Assembly: GCA_947074205.1 (NCBI GenBank)
Contig: CAMTOQ010000003.1
Coordinates: 1-64,000, forward strand
DNA from: an uncultured Bacteroides sp.
Lineage (GTDB): Bacteria; Bacteroidota; Bacteroidia; Bacteroidales; Bacteroidaceae
DNA: 64,000 bases
Reading direction: 5' to 3'
Shown: one piece after another, positions 25,496 to 32,461 of the stretch
Layout of the letters: the number at the start of each line of letters is the position of its first letter
Numbering within the stretch: position 1 is the first letter of the stretch
The notes under the pieces: generated by a model
What the model was told of the DNA's origin: nothing
Databases searched by the model: none
The model's input: only the letters and a program-made list of their open reading frames with translations
Translations under genes and position numbers: made by a program

Positions 25496-26005
25496 ATGGA
25501 AATTATTCGTTTTCGTGAAGACATACTGCCACTAAAAAATCAGCTTTATCGACTTGCATTGCGCATCACGCTCAATCCGGCCGAAGCAGAGGATGTGGTG
25601 CAAGAAGTCTTGCTAAAAGTATGGAATAAACGACGCGAATGGGGTCAGCTGCAATCTATAGAGGCTTATTGCTTGACTTTGACACGCAATATGGCTATCG
25701 ATAGAGGTCGCTCGGGCGCTTCTCACACTCAGTCGCTGACAGATGATGTAGGGGCGATGGCTGATAAGGATAATCCTCACGAGTCCTTAGTGCAACGCGA
25801 AAGGATGAACTTGATTGATAAAATCATCAATGACCTGCCCGTGGTGCAGCGCACTATAGTTCAGTTGCGCGACATCGAAGGAAAAAGCTATGCGGAGATT
25901 GCTAAACTGCTTTCAATGACCGAAGGGCAAGTAAAGGTGAAACTTCATCGAGCTCGTCAACAAGTGAAAAAGAAATACTTAGAGATAGAGAGATATGGAC
26001 TATAA
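25496..26005 (+). CDS. ECF-type RNA polymerase sigma factor
   Basis: The 169-residue protein has sigma region 2 (LYRLALRITLNPAEAEDVVQ, EVLLKVWNKRREW, then YCLTLTRNMAIDRGRS) and region 4 (LPVVQRTIVQLRDIEGKSYA, EIAKLLSMTEGQVKVKLHRA), with no other domain. Such ECF sigmas are normally held by a membrane anti-sigma and direct an envelope-related regulon. The stop overlaps the next gene by 11 bp, and that gene overlaps DUF4252 by 10 bp, so three genes form a tightly coupled unit. Target promoters are not evident here. Confidence 0.94.
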   Translation: MEIIRFREDILPLKNQLYRLALRITLNPAEAEDVVQEVLLKVWNKRREWGQLQSIEAYCLTLTRNMAIDRGRSGASHTQSLTDDVGAMADKDNPHESLVQRERMNLIDKIINDLPVVQRTIVQLRDIEGKSYAEIAKLLSMTEGQVKVKLHRARQQVKKKYLEIERYGL

Positions 26006-26507
26006 AGAGATTGAACAGCTACTAGAAAGCTATTGGAATGGGACCACTTCGTTGGCCGAGGAAGAGCAGCTCAGAAGCTTCTTTATGGGCGATACTATCC
26101 CTGAGCATCTGCTATGCTATAAGGATTTGTTCTGCTATCAAGTTCGTCAGCGCGAGGTAGAACTGGGTGAAGAGTTTGATCAAAAGATTTATGCTGCGAT
26201 CAGCAACCCTGTGGTTCGTATTAAGCCGATGTTGGACAGACGTTGGTTTGTGCCTCTTCTTCGAGCTACTGCTATCGTGCTTAGTGTGGCCTTCATCGGC
26301 AATGTGGCGCAGGATATATTTTCGTCGGCTAACGATGACTATGATTATGAGAGCTACAACGATACTTATGATAGTGCAGACGTGGCCTACGAACAGGTGT
26401 CATCTGCCCTTTTGATGGTTTCGGAGGTGATCAAGGTCTCTCAAGTAGAGAAGATGTTGCCCGATAGTGTAGATATTTCTGCTAAACCAGAAGAACTATG
26501 CGAATGA
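25995..26507 (+). CDS. Putative anti-sigma-like single-pass membrane protein
   Basis: The 170-residue protein has an N-terminal cytoplasmic part of about 75 residues (MDYKEIEQLLESYWNGTTSL AEEEQLRSFF, a helical pattern seen in Bacteroidales proteins next to ECF sigmas), one membrane helix near 80-100 (WFVPLLRATAIVLSVAFIGN), and an acidic periplasmic tail rich in Asp, Tyr and Ser (DDYDYESYNDTYDSADVAYE). The start overlaps the sigma stop, a strong sign of partnership. It lacks a recognisable zinc-binding anti-sigma motif. Anti-sigma function is inferred from context. Confidence 0.75.
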   Translation: MDYKEIEQLLESYWNGTTSLAEEEQLRSFFMGDTIPEHLLCYKDLFCYQVRQREVELGEEFDQKIYAAISNPVVRIKPMLDRRWFVPLLRATAIVLSVAFIGNVAQDIFSSANDDYDYESYNDTYDSADVAYEQVSSALLMVSEVIKVSQVEKMLPDSVDISAKPEELCE

Positions 26508-27007
26508 GAGGAGTGATGGTAGCTTTATGCATCTTCTTAGGTGTAACGCTTGTTCAGGCACAAGATTTTGTGTCGCGCTTCTTGGAGATGCATCAGCCGG
26601 ACTCCAATCTGACTTGTATCACCATCAGTCCGAAGATGATGAAGAAGATTGTGAGTAGTGATGCCGGCAAAAACGAGGAGCTGCTAGATATGATTGCAGA
26701 ACTTAGGAGTATGCAACTGTTGAAAGCTCAAGTTGGCGGAGAAAGCTACTATACAGCGGCTGTAGAGTTGCTCGATAAGAATAATAAACGCTTTGAGACC
26801 TTTGCGGTCGACACACATAATGATAGTGCTAACAGTAGAGTGGCAGTGTGTAAGAAGCACGAAGATATAATAGAGCTAGTGATGCTGACAAATGTAGGCG
26901 AGCAGTTTACGGTAGTCAACTTTACAGGCAACATGGATGAAGAGTTTATCTCTAGGCTGACCGAGATTTTTGCGAAGCCCATTGATGAAGCTTCGTCCGA
27001 TAATTAA
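26498..27007 (+). CDS. DUF4252 domain-containing exported protein
   Basis: The 169-residue protein has a signal peptide (VMVALCIFLGVTLVQAQ) and a mature domain with TCITISPKMMKKIVSS, MIAELRSMQLLKAQV and VVNFTGNMDEEFISRL, matching the DUF4252 pattern. The family is common downstream of Bacteroidetes ECF sigma/anti-sigma pairs; its role is unknown, perhaps sensing or envelope maintenance. The start overlaps the preceding gene by 10 bp. A terminator follows about 115 bp after the stop. Confidence 0.85.
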   Translation: MRMRGVMVALCIFLGVTLVQAQDFVSRFLEMHQPDSNLTCITISPKMMKKIVSSDAGKNEELLDMIAELRSMQLLKAQVGGESYYTAAVELLDKNNKRFETFAVDTHNDSANSRVAVCKKHEDIIELVMLTNVGEQFTVVNFTGNMDEEFISRLTEIFAKPIDEASSDN

Positions 27008-27121
27008 GATATTTCATTTGCTTTAAAAATAGATAAAGTTAGTATGCTTATTAAAACTAATTTATTCGGTGTTGTGAAACCCTGAGCTAAATATTACAGA
27101 TAAAACTAACTTATATTCAAG

Positions 27122-27160
27122 AAGGGGTTACTGCGCGAGCAGCAACCCCTTTGCTATTTT
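27122..27160 (+). terminator. Terminator after the DUF4252 gene
   Basis: AAGGGGTT at 27122-27129 pairs with AACCCCTT at 27145-27152, extended by CTGC/GCAG, with a T-rich tail on the plus strand (TTTGCTATTTTATT). It sits between convergent genes, but the U tract favours the plus-strand unit. Confidence 0.75.
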
Positions 27161-27176
27161 ATTAGAGTAGAATTTA

Positions 27177-27938
27177 TTATAAAGATTTGATGCCACCTAT
27201 TCCGTCTTTATTGAACACCTTTTCTTGTGGGTTTCCTCGATAGCGGATGCTGCCAATGCCCGAAATTCTAGCAGTAAGCTTGCTGGTGGCATAGCATGTG
27301 ATACTACCTACGCCGTTGCAATCGGCTTTTACCGTTTCTGCTTTAAGATCTTCGGCTTTGATAGATCCTACACCATCGGATTTATATACTACATTCTTGG
27401 TTGTTCCAGTTAGCGTTACGTTGCCTACGCCATAATTATCAACAGTGAGATCGTTGCACTTTAGTTGTTTTATATTGATATTGCCAACCCCCTGGGATAG
27501 TAGGGACAGCGAGTTGCTTTCTAGACCATTGTTTATGGTTAGATTGCCCACGCCATCTAGCTTGATGCTGTTGATGGTGGGAGCTGATATGTAGATTGTT
27601 ACCCCTTTAATCTTTTTCCTATTTTTTAATTTTGAATTGTTTGTCAATACTAGAATATTGTTTTTTACTTCAACCTTAATTTGGCGTAAATACTCCTCGG
27701 GGGCTATAATCTTTAGCGTAGCGCTTTTCTCGCTCTCTTGGGTAAAGATGATATTTCCTACCAGATCGCTGCTGATGGATTCGAAGCCTTTACTCACATC
27801 GTAGGTACGTGTGATGTTCTTATTATTGCTATCGGTGATGTCCGAGAACGTATTTTTTGCATAGGTGGTGGTGCACACTATCAAAGCCACTGCAGTAGCT
27901 AGAAATGATTTGAGAAATCTACTATTTATTTTCATCAC
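27177..27938 (-). CDS. Head-GIN (DUF2807) exported protein
   Basis: The 253-residue protein has a signal peptide (FLKSFLATAVALIVCTTTYA) and one DUF2807/GIN domain. The visible basis is a repeating beta pattern in which a G-V/I-G-N/S/G-x turn recurs seven times at about 20-residue intervals (GVGNL, GVGNI, GVGNV, GVGSI, GVGSI, GIGSI, GIGGI). This predicts a short right-handed beta-helix or stacked sheet. The family is frequent in Bacteroidetes and of unknown function; an adhesive or structural envelope role is possible. It faces the ECF sigma unit but is transcribed from the other strand. Confidence 0.88.
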   Translation of the reverse strand: MMKINSRFLKSFLATAVALIVCTTTYAKNTFSDITDSNNKNITRTYDVSKGFESISSDLVGNIIFTQESEKSATLKIIAPEEYLRQIKVEVKNNILVLTNNSKLKNRKKIKGVTIYISAPTINSIKLDGVGNLTINNGLESNSLSLLSQGVGNINIKQLKCNDLTVDNYGVGNVTLTGTTKNVVYKSDGVGSIKAEDLKAETVKADCNGVGSITCYATSKLTARISGIGSIRYRGNPQEKVFNKDGIGGIKSL

Positions 27939-28017
27939 TCATTCTGTTTTAGAGGTTATTATTTAAGCGTTAGACGGAACAAGTCATAGAAATAGTTGCA
28001 AGAAGTACACATTTTTT

Positions 28018-28917
28018 TCATTTTATCTTCTCTATTAGGCCTCGTGCATAGCGTTTGTCCTCCTCATTGCCCACCTCTATAATCTTATTAAGATACTCCG
28101 TGGCCTTTGTATTGTCACCTTTGCGCAGATAAATTTGGGCGATGTTGTTGAGCACAATCACGTCTGTTGGATCTATCTCTTCGGCCTTTAAGCTAGGAGG
28201 TAGTGCGTTGTCTAGATCGTTGATTATAATATAGGTAGCGGCAATGTTGGCCCAGCTCACGGCGTGATTGGGATAGATGTCGACAACAGCTTGCGCAATG
28301 TCTCGCATATTGGTGAGTAGGCTATCGTTTTGTGCGTCATAGAGTTTGGCTTGATAGTCTTGAATCGTTGATAGCATAAGGTTTTTGCCGTCAGAAATAG
28401 CTTCAGAGTGGGTAGTGGTCCATTGATTATCGTTCTGTTTCGATCTTTTAATGGTTTCTATAATAGTAGTAGTAAAGTTGCCCCAATCCTCTATCTCGCC
28501 GTAAGCATAGGTCTTTCCAAAACGCATATCTAGTCGGTTGGGATAGTGGGCAATCCCTTGATCTATAGCCTCCATCGCCAGCTCTATATACTGTGGGGCA
28601 AAACTTGTTTGGGTTTGCATATACCCCTTTGTGGCATTGGTCGAATCTTTCAAAGCATACACACCTTCGTTGCCGTTGATGGGGAGGTCGCTCGAAACGA
28701 CAATCACCTCCTGGCTAGCTTTCTTGAAGTAGTAGTTGAACAGTGATGTGTAATACTCCGCATTGATCGAATCGGCAGTTTGCCACTCCTCTAAAGTGAG
28801 TCGTAATCCCAGTGTGTCGTTGGTTTTCCAGAAGTGGTCGAATTTCTCTTCTAGAGATTGTGCTGATATTTGAGAGGCGAACGATAAGGCAAAAAGTAGT
28901 GAGATGTACTGTTTCAT
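28018..28917 (-). CDS. Exported tetratricopeptide-repeat protein
   Basis: The 299-residue protein has a signal peptide (MKQYISLLFALSFASQISAQ) and helical repeats. The clearest TPR units are in the last 90 residues (AVSWANIAATYIIINDLDNA, VIVLNNIAQIYLRKGDNTKA), with less regular repeats before. It would be periplasmic or surface exposed; no lipobox Cys is seen. It has no enzymatic motif, and TPR proteins of this size usually mediate protein contacts. It is 80 bp upstream of the DUF2807 gene on the same strand, so they may be cotranscribed. Confidence 0.8.
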   Translation of the reverse strand: MKQYISLLFALSFASQISAQSLEEKFDHFWKTNDTLGLRLTLEEWQTADSINAEYYTSLFNYYFKKASQEVIVVSSDLPINGNEGVYALKDSTNATKGYMQTQTSFAPQYIELAMEAIDQGIAHYPNRLDMRFGKTYAYGEIEDWGNFTTTIIETIKRSKQNDNQWTTTHSEAISDGKNLMLSTIQDYQAKLYDAQNDSLLTNMRDIAQAVVDIYPNHAVSWANIAATYIIINDLDNALPPSLKAEEIDPTDVIVLNNIAQIYLRKGDNTKATEYLNKIIEVGNEEDKRYARGLIEKIK

Positions 28918-29055
28918 ATCAGATGTATATTAAAGGTAAAAGCAAAAGGCAGGAGTTCATTCTGTATTCCAAGCAAATTTAGGTAAATTTCTTTGTAATG
29001 TGCTGTTTATGTGGTTTTTATTTGCACCCCAAATTAACTGCTTTTTGCTGCTTTG

Positions 29056-29139
29056 CTGACCACGCCTACTCACCGTGCTGGCAAGGGAAGGTCAGTGCGG
29101 TGAGTAGGCGTGGTCACCGAGCTGAGTAGCCCTTGCCAG
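29056..29139. repeat. Modular palindromic intergenic repeat, copy B
   Basis: TGACCACGCCTACTCACCG at 29057-29075 is a perfect 19-bp inverted repeat with 29098-29116. A second 10-bp inverted pair, CTGGCAAGGG (29078-29087) and CCCTTGCCAG (29130-29139), is interlaced with it, so the two stems are mutually exclusive or form a pseudoknot-like arrangement. GGTGAGTAGGCGTGGTCACC at 29099-29118 differs from a word in copy A at two positions. It fills most of the 290-bp gap between divergent genes; the rest of that gap holds nothing I recognise. Confidence 0.75.
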
Positions 29140-29209
29140 AAATTAGAGCAATAGTGGTCCGAAAATAGAGTAATAATTCGTTTCTTTGTGGCCAAATATT
29201 GACGATAAA

Positions 29210-29908
29210 ATGAAGTTCCAAATTAAAGACGAAGAGCTAGGAGTGATACACGTTCAACGCCGACACAATGCTAAGCGATTTAACTTTAGATGTGCTGCCG
29301 ATGGTATTCATGTATCTATGCCAATTGATGCAACGAAAAAAGAGCTTGATGAGGCTTTGAACTCCGTACGCCCTAAGTTGATAGCGGCTCGGCCAAAGAC
29401 GGAACAACGCATCATTGATTTTGGCTATCGTATTGATGCACCGCATTTTATCTTCGGAGTGCATCCGTGCGAAGGTAAGGGTGTCACTGCTCGCTCTGAG
29501 TTTGGAAAGATGGATGTTTATTGTCCTAAAAATACCGATTTTTCGCAAGAACATATTCAGCAATGGTTGCGAAAGGTCATAGTAGAGGCATTGAAACGCA
29601 ATGCTAAGATTGTGTTGCCGCTGCGGTTGATGGAGTTGGCAGCTAAGCACGGATTTAAGTATGGCGAAGTGCGCATTTCATCCGCATTGGGGTCGTGGGG
29701 CTGCTGCACAGGCAGAAACAATATTCGTCTGTCGTGGCGTTTGCTGATGCTCCCCGAAGTGTTGATGGATTATGTGATATTGCACGAGTTGTGTCACATC
29801 ACACACAAAGACCATAGCCCCAACTTTTGGGCTGCGCTAAATGGTTTAGTGGGAGGCGATGCCAAAGAGTTGCAACGCCAGTTAGTAGCCTCTCAAATAG
29901 TTATTTAG
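29210..29908 (+). CDS. YgjP-like/DUF45 zinc metallopeptidase domain protein
   Basis: From the ATG at 29210 the protein has 232 residues. The C-terminal half has the zinc site HELCHITHKDHSPNFW (HExxH plus a downstream His), with VILHELCHITH typical of the YgjP/SprT-like DUF45 family. The N-terminal half is a beta-rich domain (VQRRHNAKRFNFRCAADGIH). An upstream TTG at 29186 is possible but precedes the conserved start. Such proteins are widespread and their substrate is poorly defined. The stop overlaps the convergent small membrane protein gene by 8 bp. Confidence 0.9.
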   Translation: MKFQIKDEELGVIHVQRRHNAKRFNFRCAADGIHVSMPIDATKKELDEALNSVRPKLIAARPKTEQRIIDFGYRIDAPHFIFGVHPCEGKGVTARSEFGKMDVYCPKNTDFSQEHIQQWLRKVIVEALKRNAKIVLPLRLMELAAKHGFKYGEVRISSALGSWGCCTGRNNIRLSWRLLMLPEVLMDYVILHELCHITHKDHSPNFWAALNGLVGGDAKELQRQLVASQIVI

Positions 29909-30308
29909 CAGACGGTTTGGTAAGCAGTTTTACAGAACTTCCTTGTCGGCCTACATCAAACTTTCCGCCATCTTTGCTAAGGTCTACTATGCTCACAGTT
30001 TCGGTTCGGGGGTCAACAAACATCAAGGTGGTGTTCTCCTCGAATCGTTGCACATTAATCACCATTGGCTCATTGGCTACAAAGCCGCTAAACAGTGTGC
30101 TGTCGCCCATCATCACAATAATAGAATCGTTGGCAAATCCTTGCGAAAGGCATATCTCATACTGTGTGCTATATGTTTTAGGTTTGTTTGGATCCCAATC
30201 GGTGCGCATGCTCATGTAGAGGAAAAGTACCACGATTACTATGACGGCAAAAGCCATAATCATAGTGCCCTTCATAAACTGTTTATTGGTGTTGAGATGG
30301 TGTGCCAT
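29901..30308 (-). CDS. Small single-pass membrane protein, unknown function
   Basis: The 135-residue protein has a cytoplasmic N-terminus of about 13 residues, one membrane helix near 14-33 (GTMIMAFAVIVIVVLFLYMS), and an extracytoplasmic domain with strand patterns (YEICLSQGFANDSIIVMMGD, STLFSGFVANEPMVINVQRF). I do not recognise a family with certainty. It is convergent with the metallopeptidase gene and divergent from the rimP operon. Confidence 0.75.
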   Translation of the reverse strand: MAHHLNTNKQFMKGTMIMAFAVIVIVVLFLYMSMRTDWDPNKPKTYSTQYEICLSQGFANDSIIVMMGDSTLFSGFVANEPMVINVQRFEENTTLMFVDPRTETVSIVDLSKDGGKFDVGRQGSSVKLLTKPSAK

Positions 30309-30627
30309 ATTGTCGATTTCTATTTACGGCGATAAAGATAGCTTATTTCGTTGTTTTCTCCATCTTTTGAGCTATCAAAATGTTATGACTTATACCCTTC
30401 GATGTTGCTAGTTTGGGTGTCGAAACTAGCTTTTAGCACATTAATAATCAATGCTTTTCGTTAAATATATTTATATATCGATGCTTTCTGTCTCATTTCC
30501 CATCTGTTTTCTTTTCTTTTTCGTTTAATATTTTGTGTGCGAAGAGATTATTTGTATCTTTGCATCGAAATGGATGAAAGGTGGAGGGGCGATTAAGCTC
30601 CTTTTTTTGTTCTTATAACGCTAATCA
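30309..30627 (+). other. Intergenic region and rimP operon leader
   Basis: No gene is visible. It holds the rimP promoter at 30533-30562, after which a leader of about 60 nt precedes the ATG. In the leader, GGTGGAGGGGCGATTAAGCTCC may form a short hairpin (GGAG with CTCC), of unknown meaning. The upstream 220 bases are A/T-rich without clear motifs. Confidence 0.5.
30533..30562 (+). promoter_or_regulatory. Full Bacteroides-type promoter of rimP-nusA-infB
   Basis: TTG at 30533-30535, a 19-nt spacer and TATCTTTG at 30555-30562 match the two-part Bacteroides housekeeping promoter. It is the best-formed promoter in the window and lies 65 nt before the rimP start. Confidence 0.8.
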
Positions 30628-31095
30628 ATGATAGAAAAAAAGAGTGTTTGTCAGATTGTCGAAGAGTGGTTGCAAGAAAAAGACTACTTTTTGGTAGAAG
30701 TTACGGTAACACCTGACAGTCGCATTGTGGTCGAAATAGATCATGCCGAAGGTGTTTGGATTGAAGATTGCGTCGAATTGAGTCGCTTCATCGAATCTAA
30801 GTTGAACCGTGAAGAAGAAGATTATGAGCTAGAGGTTGGTTCGGCAGGAATCGGCCAGCCGTTTAAAGTGCTTCAGCAGTACGTCAACCACATCGGTAGC
30901 GAGGTGGAAGTGCTCACCAAGAAAGGTGTGAAGCTTACCGGAACCCTAAAGAGCGCAGACGAAAATCAGTTTGTGGTAGGAGTACAGAAGAAGGTAAAAG
31001 AAGAAGGAACAAAACGTCCAAAGCTTGTTGAAGCTGACGAAACCTTCGGATATGACGATGTGAAATATACGAAATACTTAATTACTTTTAAATAA
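30628..31095 (+). CDS. rimP: Ribosome maturation factor RimP
   Basis: The 155-residue protein has the RimP N-terminal alpha/beta domain (YFLVEVTVTPDSRIVVEIDH, SRFIESKL) and an SH3-like C-terminal domain (GSEVEVLTKKGVKLTGTLKS). The family marker ELEVGSAGIGQPF corresponds to the LEVSSPGxxRPL motif, here altered. RimP helps assemble the 30S subunit. The next gene, nusA, starts 2 bp after its stop, the classic operon order. Confidence 0.94.
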   Translation: MIEKKSVCQIVEEWLQEKDYFLVEVTVTPDSRIVVEIDHAEGVWIEDCVELSRFIESKLNREEEDYELEVGSAGIGQPFKVLQQYVNHIGSEVEVLTKKGVKLTGTLKSADENQFVVGVQKKVKEEGTKRPKLVEADETFGYDDVKYTKYLITFK

Positions 31096-31096
31096 T

Positions 31097-32353
31097 ATGG
31101 CCAAGAAAGAAGAAACAATCAGTTTGATTGATACCTTTTCGGAATTTAAAGAGCTGAAGAATATCGATAGAACCACTATGGTGAGCGTACTAGAAGAAGC
31201 TTTCCGCAGTGTGATTGCCAAAACATTTGGTACTGACGAAAACTATGATGTGATTGTAAACCCTGATAAGGGTGACTTTGAGATCTGGCGCAACCGTGAG
31301 GTGGTAGCTGACGAAGATCTTGACAATCCACACATGCAAATCTCACTTACTGAAGCGCAAAAGATTGATGCTTCGTACGAGATTGGCGAAGAGGTAACCG
31401 ACGAATTCAACTTTGCAAAGATGGGACGTCGCGCTATCTTGAACTTGCGTCAGGCATTGGCCTCAAAAATACTCGAACTCGAGAAAGATAGCCTATACAA
31501 TAAATATATTGACAAAGTAGGCACTGTGATCAGTGCAGAAGTTTATCAAATTTGGAAGAAAGAGATGCTTTTGCTTGATGACGAAGGAAACGAACTGTTG
31601 TTGCCTAAAACAGAACAAATCCCTAGCGATTTCTACCGCAAAGGCGAAACTGTACGTGCTGTAGTGGCTCGTGTAGACAACAAGAACAACAACCCAAAAA
31701 TCATTCTATCGCGTACATCTCCTATGTTCCTAGAACGTCTGTTCGAAATGGAAGTACCCGAGATCAACGACGGTCTGATTACCATCAAACGCATCGCGCG
31801 TATCCCAGGCGAACGTGCCAAAATCGCTGTTGAGTCGTACGACGACCGCATCGATCCGGTAGGTGCTTGTGTGGGTGTGAAGGGTAGCCGTATTCACGGT
31901 ATCGTTCGCGAACTTCGCAATGAGAATATTGACGTAATCAACTACACGCCCAATGTTTCTCTGTTTATTCAACGTGCTTTGAGCCCGGCAAAAGTTTCAT
32001 CTATCCGCCTTAACGAAGAAGAGAAAAAGGCAGAAGTGTTCTTGCGTCCCGAAGAAGTTTCGTTGGCTATTGGTAAAGGCGGCATGAATATCAAGCTAGC
32101 CATAATGTTGACTGAGTACGCCATCGACGTATTTCGCGAACTTGAAGACGGTGTGGATGATGATATCTACTTGGATGAATTTAAAGATGAGATTGACTCA
32201 TGGGTGATTGATGCCATTAAATCTATTGGTATCGATACAGCTAGAGGAGTAATCAATGCACCACGCGAATTGCTGATCGAGAAGACTGACCTTGAAGAGG
32301 AAACGGTGGACGAGGTATTACGTATTTTGAAATCGGAGTTTGAAGAAGAATAA
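31097..32353 (+). CDS. nusA: Transcription termination/antitermination factor NusA
   Basis: The 418-residue protein shows the NusA N-terminal RNA polymerase-binding domain (about 1-130), an S1 domain (about 135-200, GTVISAEVYQIWKKEMLL), and two KH domains (VGACVGVKGSRIHGIVRELR and SLAIGKGGMNIKLAI). The C-terminal acidic repeats of E. coli NusA are absent, as in many phyla. It controls pausing and termination of RNA polymerase. It is cotranscribed with rimP and followed after 108 bp by infB; that gap contains a small GAGCTT/AAGCTC hairpin without a U tract. Confidence 0.97.
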   Translation: MAKKEETISLIDTFSEFKELKNIDRTTMVSVLEEAFRSVIAKTFGTDENYDVIVNPDKGDFEIWRNREVVADEDLDNPHMQISLTEAQKIDASYEIGEEVTDEFNFAKMGRRAILNLRQALASKILELEKDSLYNKYIDKVGTVISAEVYQIWKKEMLLLDDEGNELLLPKTEQIPSDFYRKGETVRAVVARVDNKNNNPKIILSRTSPMFLERLFEMEVPEINDGLITIKRIARIPGERAKIAVESYDDRIDPVGACVGVKGSRIHGIVRELRNENIDVINYTPNVSLFIQRALSPAKVSSIRLNEEEKKAEVFLRPEEVSLAIGKGGMNIKLAIMLTEYAIDVFRELEDGVDDDIYLDEFKDEIDSWVIDAIKSIGIDTARGVINAPRELLIEKTDLEEETVDEVLRILKSEFEEE

Positions 32354-32461
32354 GAGAACCTCGACAATTAAGTAAGGTTCAGATGGATCGGGAGCTTGAT
32401 GGAAAGCTCGAGAGATATGTTTTAATTTCACTTCACTCCAAATTCTTTTTTAAATTATAAT

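Noticed and set aside
27177-27938. Regularly spaced GxG repeats as a possible CRISPR-like or tandem DNA repeat
   Set aside because: The periodicity is at the protein level (DUF2807 beta turns); DNA repeats are not identical and there are no spacers.
32354-32461. Hairpin GAGCTT/AAGCTC in the nusA-infB gap
   Set aside because: Only six base pairs with no U tract; insufficient for an RNA element, and infB is expected to be cotranscribed.
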